A stretch of DNA of 64,000 bases from Streptomyces wedmorensis. GTDB lineage: Bacteria > Actinomycetota > Actinomycetes > Streptomycetales > Streptomycetaceae. Made by a program: the position numbers and the translations under genes. Below the pieces are notes generated by a model. The model was not told where the DNA came from and searched no databases. It was given only the letters and a program-made list of their open reading frames with translations. Numbering within the stretch: position 1 is the stretch's first letter; the number at the start of each line of letters is the position of its first letter. This document shows, piece by piece, positions 1 to 8,694 of the stretch. Location of the stretch: positions 170,246-234,245 of the forward strand of contig NZ_JNWK01000007.1 in NCBI RefSeq assembly GCF_000716445.1, written 5' to 3'.

Positions 1-1
1 C

Positions 2-721
2 CGCCACGGCGGCGGGCCGCGCGGCGGGGTCGCGCGGTCGGTGAAGAAGATGCGCGGCTACCTGGCGGAGCTGATCCACCGCAAGCGCGAGGAGTCCGGC
101 GAGGACCTCATCTCGGGGCTCATCAAGGCCTCCGACCACGGCGAGCACCTCACCGAGAACGAGGCCGCCGCCATGGCCTTCATCATTCTCTTCGCCGGCT
201 TCGAGACCACCGTGAACCTCATCGGCAACGGGGTCTACCAGCTGCTGCGGCACCCCGGGCAGCGCGAGCGGCTCCAGGGCTCGATCGCGGCGGGGGAGAC
301 GGGGCTCCTGGAGACGGGAGTGGAGGAACTGCTGCGGTTCGACGGGCCGGTGGAGATGGCGACCTGGCGGTACGCGACCCGGGCGCTGACCATCGGCGGG
401 CAGGAGATCCCGGCGGGCGACCCGGTGCTCGTCGTGCTCGCCGCCGCGAACCGGGACCCGGAGCGTTTCACGGGGCCGGACGTGCTGGACCTCGCCCGGC
501 GCGACAACCAGCACCTGGGGTACGGGCACGGCATCCACTACTGCCTGGGCGCGCCGCTCGCCCGGCTGGAGGGGCAGACCGCGCTGGCGACCCTGCTGAC
601 GCGCCTGCCGGACCTGCGACTTGCCGTCGATCCGGACGAACTCCGGTGGCGCGGTGGGCTCATCATGCGGGGATTGCGCACGCTTCCGGTGGAATTCACC
701 CCTTCCGTACCCCCACAGTGA
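2..721 (+). CDS. cytochrome P450, C-terminal part (5' end outside window)
   Basis: The frame is open to the left edge, so this is the last ~239 residues of a ~400-residue P450. The I-helix oxygen-activation motif AGFETT lies near fragment residue 65, the ExxR helix (EELLR) near 110, and the heme-ligand loop GHGIHYCLGAPLARLEG near 180, with Cys as the axial thiolate. All core motifs in the visible part are intact. As a family, soluble bacterial P450s hydroxylate small hydrophobic substrates with ferredoxin/ferredoxin reductase. No ferredoxin gene follows, and the substrate cannot be told. A GTG at 41 is in frame but lies inside the fold, so it is not the start. Confidence 0.93.
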   Translation, partial: RHGGGPRGGVARSVKKMRGYLAELIHRKREESGEDLISGLIKASDHGEHLTENEAAAMAFIILFAGFETTVNLIGNGVYQLLRHPGQRERLQGSIAAGETGLLETGVEELLRFDGPVEMATWRYATRALTIGGQEIPAGDPVLVVLAAANRDPERFTGPDVLDLARRDNQHLGYGHGIHYCLGAPLARLEGQTALATLLTRLPDLRLAVDPDELRWRGGLIMRGLRTLPVEFTPSVPPQ

Positions 722-839
722 ACTGACGGATCGTCAAAATTGTGATCTTCGCGTGATCGGGGGTCCATCGACTTGTGACGAGCGTTCGAATAGGGCTACC
801 TTCGCCGCAGTCTTCAGCCGTCACGCGAAAGGCGCTTCT

Positions 840-1895
840 ATGCGTTCCGGGAACGGACGACACCGTCGCCCCCGTCAGGCCCCCGCCCTCGTCGTCGCCG
901 CCGGTGTCACCGGCTCCGCCATGGCGCTGCCGCTGCTCGCCACGGGATCCGCCTCCGCCGCCGACGCCTCCACCTGGGACCGGGTCGCCGAGTGCGAGTC
1001 CGGCGGTCAGTGGAGCGCCAACTTCGGCAACGGGATGTACGGCGGGCTCCAGTTCACCCAGGACAGCTGGGAGCGGAACGGCGGCCTGGCGTACGCGCCC
1101 AGCCCCGACCTCGCCAGCCGCGCCCAGCAGATCGCGGTGGCCGAGAAGGCCCTTGCCAAGGGCAGCACCGAGTGGGCCACCTGCGCGCCGATCGCCGGCC
1201 TGACGAACGACGGCAAGAGCACCGGCGTCGACCCGGGCCCGACGGCCGTGCCGACGACCCCCACGGGGCCCGTCGCCGAGTCGAACCGGACCGACGGCCT
1301 GCCGTCGGCCTCCGCGGGCGCCTTCCGGCCCGCCGGGACGCCGGGAACGGCCACGGCCGCCCCGAGGTCCACGGCGCCCGCCACGCCCTCCGCGCCGGAG
1401 ACCCCGGACGCCTCCGTCACCCCGGGCACGCCCACCACGCCGGGTACGCCGACGACCCCCGGCGCGCCCGACACGTCCGTTACGCCTGGTGTGCCCGTTT
1501 CTCCCGGGGCGACCGAGGGTGACGGGCCGTCGGCCACACCCGGCTCCGGCAAGCACCGGGGCGAGGCCGCTCCGGAGGAAACCGGCAAGCCGGGCAATTC
1601 ATCGGAATCGGGTCGACACGCGTCGTCCACGGACAAGCCGGTCGACAGCTCCACCGTGACGCCGTCGACTGATGGCGCAAAGGATTCGGGCACAACGGAC
1701 AGTCAGGGCACTTCGGACGAGTACACCGTGCAGCCCGGCGACAGCCTGTCCGACATCGCGCAGTCGAACGAACTGCCCGGAGGCTGGACGGCGCTCTACG
1801 ACGCCAACAGACAGACGGTGGGCGCCGATCCGAACCTGATCCTGCCTGGTCAGAGCCTTGAACTGACGGCGGATCCGACGACCGCGGCCGGGTAG
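840..1895 (+). CDS. rpfC: secreted resuscitation-promoting-factor-like transglycosylase with LysM domain
   Basis: 351-residue exported peptidoglycan hydrolase. A signal peptide (basic n-region RHRRPRQ, cleavage around GSASA-AD, residue ~39) leads into an Rpf/transglycosylase-like domain at ~40-115. This contains WDRVAECESGG, where the Glu after Cys is the family catalytic acid, and GGLQF. A Pro/Thr/Gly linker with repeated TPGTP units (~130-270) connects to a C-terminal LysM (YTVQPGDSLSDIA, ~300-345) for wall binding. An ATG at 840 was chosen because it opens a proper signal peptide; the open frame upstream is not protein-like. It is a tandem paralogue of the next gene. The symbol follows remembered S. 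coelicolor naming for the gene beside rpfA and is tentative. Confidence 0.9.
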   Translation: MRSGNGRHRRPRQAPALVVAAGVTGSAMALPLLATGSASAADASTWDRVAECESGGQWSANFGNGMYGGLQFTQDSWERNGGLAYAPSPDLASRAQQIAVAEKALAKGSTEWATCAPIAGLTNDGKSTGVDPGPTAVPTTPTGPVAESNRTDGLPSASAGAFRPAGTPGTATAAPRSTAPATPSAPETPDASVTPGTPTTPGTPTTPGAPDTSVTPGVPVSPGATEGDGPSATPGSGKHRGEAAPEETGKPGNSSESGRHASSTDKPVDSSTVTPSTDGAKDSGTTDSQGTSDEYTVQPGDSLSDIAQSNELPGGWTALYDANRQTVGADPNLILPGQSLELTADPTTAAG

Positions 1896-1912
1896 TTCGG
1901 GGCTGTATGTCC

Positions 1913-1987
1913 GGTTACGGGCAAGTGAGACATGGGTCTCTTCGCCTCAACTGGCGTGTCCTGTCCGTAACCTTTGCCTCCGTCACC
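1913..1987. promoter_or_regulatory. GTTAC/GTAAC-type half-site cluster upstream of rpfA
   Basis: The 435-nt space between the two rpf-like genes carries GGTTACGG (1913-1920) and its inverted copy CCGTAACC (1965-1972). A further GTCACC at 1982 makes a direct repeat GTAACC-N9-GTCACC. GTNAC repeats resemble MtrA half-sites, and MtrA controls rpf genes in other actinobacteria, but the spacing here differs from the usual 5-6 nt. Recorded as a candidate only. Confidence 0.25.
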
Positions 1988-2052
1988 TCTCACCTGCGCA
2001 AACGCCCCCCACCGGAGGGCAAGTAGGGGCGATATTTCCGCAATGGGCCTCT

Positions 2053-2082
2053 TTGAACTTCCGGTGGGTCTGTGTCTACGGT
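2053..2082 (+). promoter_or_regulatory. candidate sigma70-type promoter for rpfA/riboswitch transcript
   Basis: TTGAAC (2053-2058) and TACGGT (2077-2082) are separated by 18 nt. This would start RNA near 2089, about 20 nt before the riboswitch aptamer begins. Motif match only. Confidence 0.35.
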
Positions 2083-2107
2083 CTTAACCGCTCGCCACCG
2101 CGGGCCC

Positions 2108-2320
2108 CGTCGACCGAAACGCCGAATCCTGCCGTCGGTCGATGGGAACAGTCGTCGCGTAAGCGCCGAAGGCAGGAGTGGGGGACCCAAGGTAAGTGCC
2201 GGTCCCGGCCGTTGAGACAGACGGCCGACGACCGGCTTGGGGTGAAGCCGCGTGCAAGGACACGCGGCCGGGCAACTTTCCGGCCCGAACCCGACAGCTC
2301 ACCTCACAGGCGTCGGTGAG
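2108..2320 (+). promoter_or_regulatory. ydaO-type c-di-AMP riboswitch
   Basis: This leader shows the conserved ydaO/yuaA blocks in order: CGCCGAATCCTGCCG (2120-2134), GCAGGAGTGGGGGACCCAA (2172-2190), TTGGGGTGAAGCCGC (from 2238) and CCCGACAGCTCACCTC (from ~2290), then AGGCGTCGGTGAGGAG running into the ribosome site. In the family, binding of cyclic di-AMP lowers expression of the downstream wall hydrolase gene. In Streptomyces this class precedes rpfA. The expression platform is probably the 3' stem around the GGTGAGGAG site that precedes the rpfA ATG. Boundaries are approximate. Confidence 0.88.
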
Positions 2321-2330
2321 GAGAATCTCC

Positions 2331-3032
2331 ATGCTGTTTTCCGGTAAGGGCAAACACCGTCGTCCCTCCAAGGCCACCCAGGTCGCCACGCTCGTCGGCG
2401 TCACCGGTGTCGCCGTCGCCGCCCCGCTGATGACCGCGGGCACCGCGTCGGCCGCCACGGCCTCCGAGTGGGACCGCGTCGCCCAGTGCGAGTCCGGCGG
2501 CAACTGGTCCATCAACACCGGCAACGGCTACTACGGCGGCCTGCAGTTCTCGGCCTCCACCTGGGCCGCGTACGGCGGCACCGCCTACGCCCCGACCGCC
2601 AACCAGGCGTCGAAGTCCCAGCAGATCACCATCGCCGAGAAGGTCCTCGCGGGCCAGGGCAAGGGCGCGTGGCCGAGCTGCGGCGTGGGCCTCTCCAACA
2701 CCGCCTACACCGGCGGCACCGAGGCTCCCAAGCGCACGGCCACCGAGCCGACCACCCGCAGCGAGCAGCGCCAGGCCCCGAAGAAGGCCACGGCCACGAA
2801 GAAGGCCACCTCCGCCAAGAAGGCCACGGCCCAGAAGACCGTCACCACCCCGGCCGGCGCGAAGGTCAAGAAGGGTGACGGCGAGTACCGCGTCAAGGCC
2901 GGCGACACGCTCGGCACCATCGCCCAGGCGCACGGCGTCCAGGGTGGCTGGGAGACGCTCTACGACCTGAACAAGGACGTCGTCGCCGACGCCGACCTCA
3001 TCTACGTCGGCCAGCAGCTCCACCTCAAGTGA
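2331..3032 (+). CDS. rpfA: resuscitation-promoting factor RpfA, secreted, LysM-containing
   Basis: 233-residue secreted muralytic enzyme. The signal peptide ends near residue 40 (TASA-AT). The Rpf transglycosylase-like domain (~41-120) contains EWDRVAQCESGGNW with the catalytic Glu in CESGG, and YYGGLQFS. A Lys/Ala/Thr linker with repeated KKAT units (~140-180) precedes a C-terminal LysM (YRVKAGDTLGTIAQAHG, ~183-232). The ATG at 2331 has a strong GAGGAG 7 nt upstream, and that site is the 3' edge of the riboswitch. Rpfs cleave peptidoglycan during spore germination and vegetative growth. The enolase gene follows after a strong terminator, so this is probably monocistronic. Confidence 0.93.
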   Translation: MLFSGKGKHRRPSKATQVATLVGVTGVAVAAPLMTAGTASAATASEWDRVAQCESGGNWSINTGNGYYGGLQFSASTWAAYGGTAYAPTANQASKSQQITIAEKVLAGQGKGAWPSCGVGLSNTAYTGGTEAPKRTATEPTTRSEQRQAPKKATATKKATSAKKATAQKTVTTPAGAKVKKGDGEYRVKAGDTLGTIAQAHGVQGGWETLYDLNKDVVADADLIYVGQQLHLK

Positions 3033-3058
3033 GCCTGACGACCCTCCCGCGGTGACCA

Positions 3059-3100
3059 CCCCGCTCCGGCGCGCCCTCCCCCGTGCGCGCCGGAGCGGGG
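3059..3100 (+). terminator. strong hairpin terminator after rpfA
   Basis: Perfect 16-bp stem CCCCGCTCCGGCGCGC (3059-3074) / GCGCGCCGGAGCGGGG (3085-3100) with a 10-nt loop, 26 nt after the rpfA stop. The rest of the space to eno (3101-3336) shows no gene. Confidence 0.85.
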
Positions 3101-3258
3101 TTCGTCGTAGAGAGGTCCCGCCCCGCGGAGCCCGTAGAAGGGGCACCCAGCGGTTACTGTCCAGTAGATCTGGGGCCATTCATCCCGAGATGCATGCCCT
3201 TGGGTCCTTTTTCGTCCCAGGGTGCGGGCGCCCGGCCGGTCTGAGCCCCCGGGGCGGT

Positions 3259-4617
<1,359 letters not shown>

Positions 4618-4711
4618 CGAGACCCCAGGGGCTGACACCGGCCCCGCAGGGCAGCTTCCGGGCTTTGCATCCGGAGAATTGAACAGGGAGCAAAGGCGTA
4701 GCGAAGCGAAG

Positions 4712-4748
4712 CGTCCCCGCACTCGGTCCCGTACCGTGTGCGGGGACG
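4712..4748 (+). terminator. hairpin between eno and divIC-like gene
   Basis: Perfect 11-bp stem CGTCCCCGCAC / GTGCGGGGACG with a 15-nt loop. It ends 27 nt before the divIC-like ATG, so it could be either an eno terminator or a partial attenuator of the downstream operon. GCGAA units repeat just upstream (4700-4710). Confidence 0.6.
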
Positions 4749-4775
4749 TACGCATGAACAGGGGAGGCGACAGGC

Positions 4776-5246
4776 ATGGCCGCGAAGGACCGGGACCGGT
4801 TCTCGACCGCGACCCGGATCAGGCTGCTCGGCGAGCAGACCGCCGCCCGTGTCTACCGCTCCCAGACCCGCCGTCAGGCCCGCCGCTCCCGGCTCACCGG
4901 CCGCGCGGCCTTCCTCGCCCTCGTCGTCTGCTCCCTCGTCGTGGCCCTCGCCTATCCCATGCGGAGCTACGTCTCCCAGCAGGGCGAGATCGCCGATCAG
5001 GAGCGCAAGGCCGCCGAGGCCGCCCGACGGGTCGAGGAACTCCGGGACGAGAAGGCCCGCCTCCAGGACCCGGCCTACGTCCGCCGCCTCGCCCGCGAGC
5101 ACCTGCACTACGTGCTGCCCGGCGAGACCGGCTTCACCGTGAACGACCCCGACGCGGAGCAGCGGCCCCGCGCCGACCAGGGAGCGGCGGACCGCCCCTG
5201 GTACGACAACCTCTGGGACGGCGTCGACCACGCCGACCGTCCCTGA
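4776..5246 (+). CDS. divIC: FtsB/DivIC septum formation initiator family protein
   Basis: 156-residue bitopic division protein. A basic cytoplasmic tail (~1-42, rich in Arg) leads to one membrane segment (AFLALVVCSLVVALAYPM, ~46-64), a short extracytoplasmic coiled coil (EIADQERKAAEAARRVEELRDE) and the conserved YVRRLAREHLHYVLPGE block. DivIC/FtsB partners FtsL in the septal complex; in Streptomyces it is needed for sporulation septa. The ATG has GGGAGG 9 nt upstream. It sits between eno and DUF501, the usual actinobacterial arrangement, which supports the assignment over a generic coiled-coil protein. Confidence 0.9.
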   Translation: MAAKDRDRFSTATRIRLLGEQTAARVYRSQTRRQARRSRLTGRAAFLALVVCSLVVALAYPMRSYVSQQGEIADQERKAAEAARRVEELRDEKARLQDPAYVRRLAREHLHYVLPGETGFTVNDPDAEQRPRADQGAADRPWYDNLWDGVDHADRP

Positions 5247-5276
5247 CCCCTCCTCCGCGACACGAGCAAGGCAGAC

Positions 5277-5822
5277 ATGGAAACGCCCCCTCCGCAGACC
5301 GAACGCACCGAGCCCACCGAGCGGGACATCGCCGCCTTCGAGCTCCAGCTCGGCCGGCCGCCCCGCGGCCTGCGCGCCATCGCGCACCACTGCCCGTGCG
5401 GCAACCCGGACGTCGTCGAGACCGCGCCCCGGCTCCCCGACGGCACCCCGTTCCCGACGACGTACTACCTGACCTGCCCCCGGGCGGCCTCGGCCATCGG
5501 CACCCTGGAGGCCAACGGGGTCATGAAGGAGATGCAGGCCCGGCTCGCCACCGACCCGGAGCTCGCCGCCGCCTACCGGGCCGCGCACGAGGACTACATC
5601 GCCCGCCGGGACGCCATCGAGGTCCTGGAGGGCTTCCCCAGCGCCGGCGGCATGCCGGACCGGGTCAAGTGCCTGCACGTCCTCGTCGGTCACTCGCTGG
5701 CCGCGGGACCGGGCGTGAACCCGTTCGGCGACGAGGCCCTCGCGATGCTGCCCGAGTGGTGGGCCAAGGGCCCCTGCGTGACCCCGTGTGCCGACAAGGA
5801 CGAGAAGGAGTCGGCGGAATGA
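5277..5822 (+). CDS. DUF501 domain-containing protein
   Basis: 181-residue cytoplasmic protein of the DUF501 family, function unknown. Family landmarks include the Cys-rich HHCPCGNPDVVETAPRLP stretch, PTTYYLTCP, and the C-terminal NPFGDEA region. The three clustered Cys and neighbouring His could bind metal; that is inference. The gene is normally placed between divIC and ppx in actinobacteria. Its stop overlaps the ppx start by 4 nt (ATGA), so the two are translationally coupled. Confidence 0.9.
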   Translation: METPPPQTERTEPTERDIAAFELQLGRPPRGLRAIAHHCPCGNPDVVETAPRLPDGTPFPTTYYLTCPRAASAIGTLEANGVMKEMQARLATDPELAAAYRAAHEDYIARRDAIEVLEGFPSAGGMPDRVKCLHVLVGHSLAAGPGVNPFGDEALAMLPEWWAKGPCVTPCADKDEKESAE

Positions 5823-6733
5823 CCCGGGTCGCCGGAATCGACTGCGGTACGAACTCCATCCGCCTCCTCGTCGCCGACGTCGACCCGGCGACGGGCGACC
5901 TCGTCGAGCTGGACCGGCGGATGAAGGTCGTCCGGCTCGGGCAGGGCGTCGACAAGACGGGCCGACTCGCCCCGGAGGCCCTGGAGCGCACCTTCGCGGC
6001 CTGCCGCGAGTACGCCGAGGTCATCAGGGGACTGGGTGCCGAGCGGCTCCGCTTCGTCGCCACCTCCGCCTCCCGCGACGCCGAGAACCGCCACGAGTTC
6101 GTGAACGGAGTCGTGGAGATCCTGGGCGTGGAGCCCGAGGTGATCACCGGAGACCAGGAGGCCGCGTTCTCCTTCACCGGCGCGACCGGAGAGCTGCACG
6201 GCTCGGAGAAGTACCTCGTCTTCGACCTCGGGGGCGGCTCCACCGAGTTCGTCCTCGGCAACAAGACGGTCGAGGCCGCCCGCTCGGTCGACATCGGCTG
6301 CGTCCGGCTCACGGAGCGGCACGTCCGCCACGACCCGCCGACCGCCGAGGAGGTCGAGGCGATCCGCGCCGACGTGCGGGCCGCGCTCGACCTGGCCGCC
6401 GAGACCGTGCCGATCGACACGGCCGAGGTCCTCGTCGGGCTCGCCGGCACCGTCACCACGGTCGCCGGGATCGTGCACGGGCACACCGAGTACGACTCGG
6501 CGAAGATCCACCACGCCCGGATCTCCGCCGAGCAGATCGCCGAGGTGACCGACCGGCTCCTCGCCTCCACCCACGACGAGCGGGCCGCGATCCCCGTCAT
6601 GCACCCCGGTCGCGTCGACGTGATCATCGCCGGGACCCTCGTCCTGAGGGAGATCGTCGAGCGCGTCGGAGCCCACGAGGTCGTCGTCAGCGAGCACGAC
6701 ATCCTCGATGGGATCGCCCTATCCGTCGCATAG
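5819..6733 (+). CDS. ppx: Ppx/GppA-family exopolyphosphatase
   Basis: 304-residue member of the ASKHA phosphatase fold. Phosphate-loop 1 (GIDCGTNSIRLL, residues ~6-17), the catalytic/second motif (VFDLGGGSTEF, ~135-145) and a third motif (GLAGTVTTVAG, ~205) are all present. The family hydrolyses inorganic polyphosphate or pppGpp; short actinobacterial forms act mostly on short-chain polyphosphate. The ATG at 5819 overlaps the DUF501 stop. A strong hairpin and a Rex-type operator follow. Confidence 0.92.
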   Translation: MTRVAGIDCGTNSIRLLVADVDPATGDLVELDRRMKVVRLGQGVDKTGRLAPEALERTFAACREYAEVIRGLGAERLRFVATSASRDAENRHEFVNGVVEILGVEPEVITGDQEAAFSFTGATGELHGSEKYLVFDLGGGSTEFVLGNKTVEAARSVDIGCVRLTERHVRHDPPTAEEVEAIRADVRAALDLAAETVPIDTAEVLVGLAGTVTTVAGIVHGHTEYDSAKIHHARISAEQIAEVTDRLLASTHDERAAIPVMHPGRVDVIIAGTLVLREIVERVGAHEVVVSEHDILDGIALSVA

Positions 6734-6777
6734 CGGGCACCTATCGAGCCTTCCGGTGACATCTCGTCGGGAAAGTT

Positions 6778-6793
6778 CGTGAAGTTCTTCACA
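6778..6793. promoter_or_regulatory. candidate Rex operator upstream of ndh
   Basis: CGTGAAGTTCTTCACA matches the Streptomyces Rex site TGTGAA-N4-TTCACA at 11 of 12 defined bases. Rex is the NADH/NAD+-responsive repressor of respiratory genes, and the next gene encodes NADH dehydrogenase. The site lies 310 nt before the ndh start, with a hairpin in between. A TGTGAACGC half-site occurs at 6900. Confidence 0.65.
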
Positions 6794-6810
6794 AGGAAAA
6801 GGGTCCTGAT

Positions 6811-6849
6811 GGCGCCCGAGGGGGGTCTTTAGCCCCTCCGAGGGGCGCC
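6811..6849 (+). terminator. terminator-like hairpin between ppx and ndh
   Basis: GGCGCCC-GAGGGG pairs with CCCCTC-CGAG-GGGCGCC around a 9-nt loop (GGTCTTTAG), and CCTTT follows after 6856. An alternative stem CCGAGG/CCTCGG (6838-6855) overlaps it. It may end the eno-ppx operon. If ndh is transcribed from near the Rex site, it would instead lie within the ndh leader. Confidence 0.6.
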
Positions 6850-6946
6850 TCGGGGCCCTTTCGCAGGTCCGGGGGCTACTTCGCTCGCTGTTTCCATCGT
6901 GTGAACGCACCCGGTGGTTCAGCGTTAACGGGCCCTCTCCAGGCCA

Positions 6947-6963
6947 GTTCACAAGGGGTGAAC
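6947..6963. promoter_or_regulatory. inverted repeat GTTCAC-N5-GTGAAC
   Basis: Perfect 6-bp arms with spacer AAGGG, 140 nt before ndh. It uses the same half-site as Rex but in the opposite (outward) arrangement, so it is probably a different protein's site or an RNA stem. Nothing else recognisable was seen from 6964 to 7078. Confidence 0.35.
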
Positions 6964-7102
6964 AACGTTCGCCCTTGCACCTCGGTTCCTTTGCAGCACC
7001 ATGACATGGATCACGTGGGCGGCGGAGTGTAGCAGAGGTATGCCGAGACCTTGTGAAGGGGCGCACGAGCACCCCCCTCGGAGGGGGTGGATACTCGATG
7101 CC

Positions 7103-8488
7103 ATGAGCACCACGGAGCGTCCCAGGATCCTCGTAGTAGGCGGCGGGTACGTAGGCCTGTACGCAGCTCGGCGCATCCTCAAGAAGATGCGCTATGCGGA
7201 GGCGACCGTCACGGTCGTCGACCCGCGGTCGTACATGACCTACCAGCCCTTCCTCCCCGAAGCCGCCGCCGGCAGCATCTCGCCGCGTCACGTCGTCGTC
7301 CCGTTGCGACGCGTCGTCCGCGGAGCCGAGGTGCTCACCGGCCGGGTCACCACCATCGACCAGGACCGCAAGGTCGCCACGATCGCGCCGCTCGTCGGCG
7401 AGGCGTACGAGCTGCCGTTCGACTTCCTGGTCATCGCCATGGGCGCGGTCTCCCGCACCTTCCCGATCCCCGGCCTCGCCGAGCAGGGCATCGGCATGAA
7501 GGGCATCGAGGAGGCCATCGGCCTGCGCAACCACGTCCTCGAGCAGCTCGACAAGGCCGACTCGACCACCGACGAGGAGGTCCGCCGCAAGGCGCTGACC
7601 TTCGTCTTCGTCGGCGGTGGCTTCGCCGGCGCCGAGACGATCGGCGAGGTCGAGGACATGGCCCGCGACGCCGCGAAGTACTACCAGAACGTGTCGCGCG
7701 AGGACATGCGCTTCGTCCTGGTCGACGCGGCCGACAAGATCCTTCCCGAGGTGGGCCCGAAGCTCGGCCTGTACGGCAAGGAGCACCTGGAGTCCCGCGG
7801 GATCGAGATCTACCTCGAGACCTCCATGGACTCCTGCGTCGACGGCCACGTCGTGCTGAAGAACGGCCTCGAGGTCGACTCCAACACGATCGTCTGGACC
7901 GCCGGCGTGAAGCCGAACCCGGCGCTCTCCCGCTTCGGTCTGCCGCTCGGCCCCCGCGGCCACGTGGACTGCAACGAGAAGCTCCAGATCAACGGCCTCG
8001 ACTACGCGTGGGCCGCGGGCGACAACGCCCAGGTCCCGGACCTGGCCGCGGTCAAGGCCGGCGTCCCGGTCGAGCGCGCCTGGTGCCCGCCGAACGCCCA
8101 GCACGCCCTGCGCCAGGCCAAGGTCCTCGGCGACAACGTCGTGGCCGGCATGCGCGGCTTCCCGCAGAAGGAGTACAGCCACGCCAACAAGGGCGCGGTG
8201 GCCGGACTCGGTCTGCACAAGGGCGTCGCCATGATCGTCATGGGCAAGATGAAGATCAAGGTCAAGGGCCGTCTCGCCTGGTACATGCACCGTGGCTACC
8301 ACGGCATGGCGATGCCGACCTGGAACCGCAAGATCCGCGTCTTCGCCGACTGGACCCTCGGCATGTTCCTCAAGCGCGAGGTCGTCTCGCTCGGCGCCAT
8401 GGAGACGCCGCGCGAGGAGTTCTACGAGGCCGCCAAGCCCGCCCCCGCGCCGGCCGCCCCGGCCCAGGAGAAGGCCAAGGCCTCGTAA
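7103..8488 (+). CDS. ndh: type II NADH dehydrogenase (NAD(P)/FAD-dependent oxidoreductase)
   Basis: 461-residue flavoprotein that passes electrons from NADH to menaquinone without pumping protons; peripheral to the membrane. The FAD-binding VVGGGYVGLYAAR is at ~12-24, the NADH-binding FVGGGFAGAETIGE near 168 and the second FAD motif WAAGDNAQVPD near 305. The ATG at 7103 (MSTTERPRILVVGGG) puts the first nucleotide fold at the expected distance; GGAGGGGGTGG is ~13 nt upstream. A longer in-frame start at 7001 would add a tail unlike the family. The C-terminus is Pro/Ala-rich. The upstream Rex-like site suggests induction at high NADH/NAD+. Confidence 0.92.
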   Translation: MSTTERPRILVVGGGYVGLYAARRILKKMRYAEATVTVVDPRSYMTYQPFLPEAAAGSISPRHVVVPLRRVVRGAEVLTGRVTTIDQDRKVATIAPLVGEAYELPFDFLVIAMGAVSRTFPIPGLAEQGIGMKGIEEAIGLRNHVLEQLDKADSTTDEEVRRKALTFVFVGGGFAGAETIGEVEDMARDAAKYYQNVSREDMRFVLVDAADKILPEVGPKLGLYGKEHLESRGIEIYLETSMDSCVDGHVVLKNGLEVDSNTIVWTAGVKPNPALSRFGLPLGPRGHVDCNEKLQINGLDYAWAAGDNAQVPDLAAVKAGVPVERAWCPPNAQHALRQAKVLGDNVVAGMRGFPQKEYSHANKGAVAGLGLHKGVAMIVMGKMKIKVKGRLAWYMHRGYHGMAMPTWNRKIRVFADWTLGMFLKREVVSLGAMETPREEFYEAAKPAPAPAAPAQEKAKAS

Positions 8489-8550
8489 GACCCGCAGCAC
8501 CGGCAGTACCCGCAGGACCCGCAGGACCAGCAGTACACGCAAGGCCGTAA

Positions 8551-8586
8551 AAGGGCCGTCCGCCATCCGTGGTGCGGACGGCCCTT
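8551..8586 (+). terminator. terminator after ndh
   Basis: Perfect 13-bp stem AAGGGCCGTCCGC / GCGGACGGCCCTT with a 10-nt loop. Short near-repeats of CCGCAGGAC/CAGCAGTAC lie between the ndh stop and the stem. Confidence 0.85.
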
Positions 8587-8694
8587 CGCGTGTTTTGCCG
8601 ACTTCTTGCGCTGCGGCGGGACTGCAAACGCCTACGGAGGGTGTTCCCTTGGTGACGAGCATTTCTGGGGCACGAGATCACGGAGGTGTGCACC

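Noticed and set aside
621..839. N-terminal extension of the first Rpf-like protein
   Set aside because: It overlaps the P450 3' end and places 73 non-signal residues ahead of a good signal peptide starting at 840.
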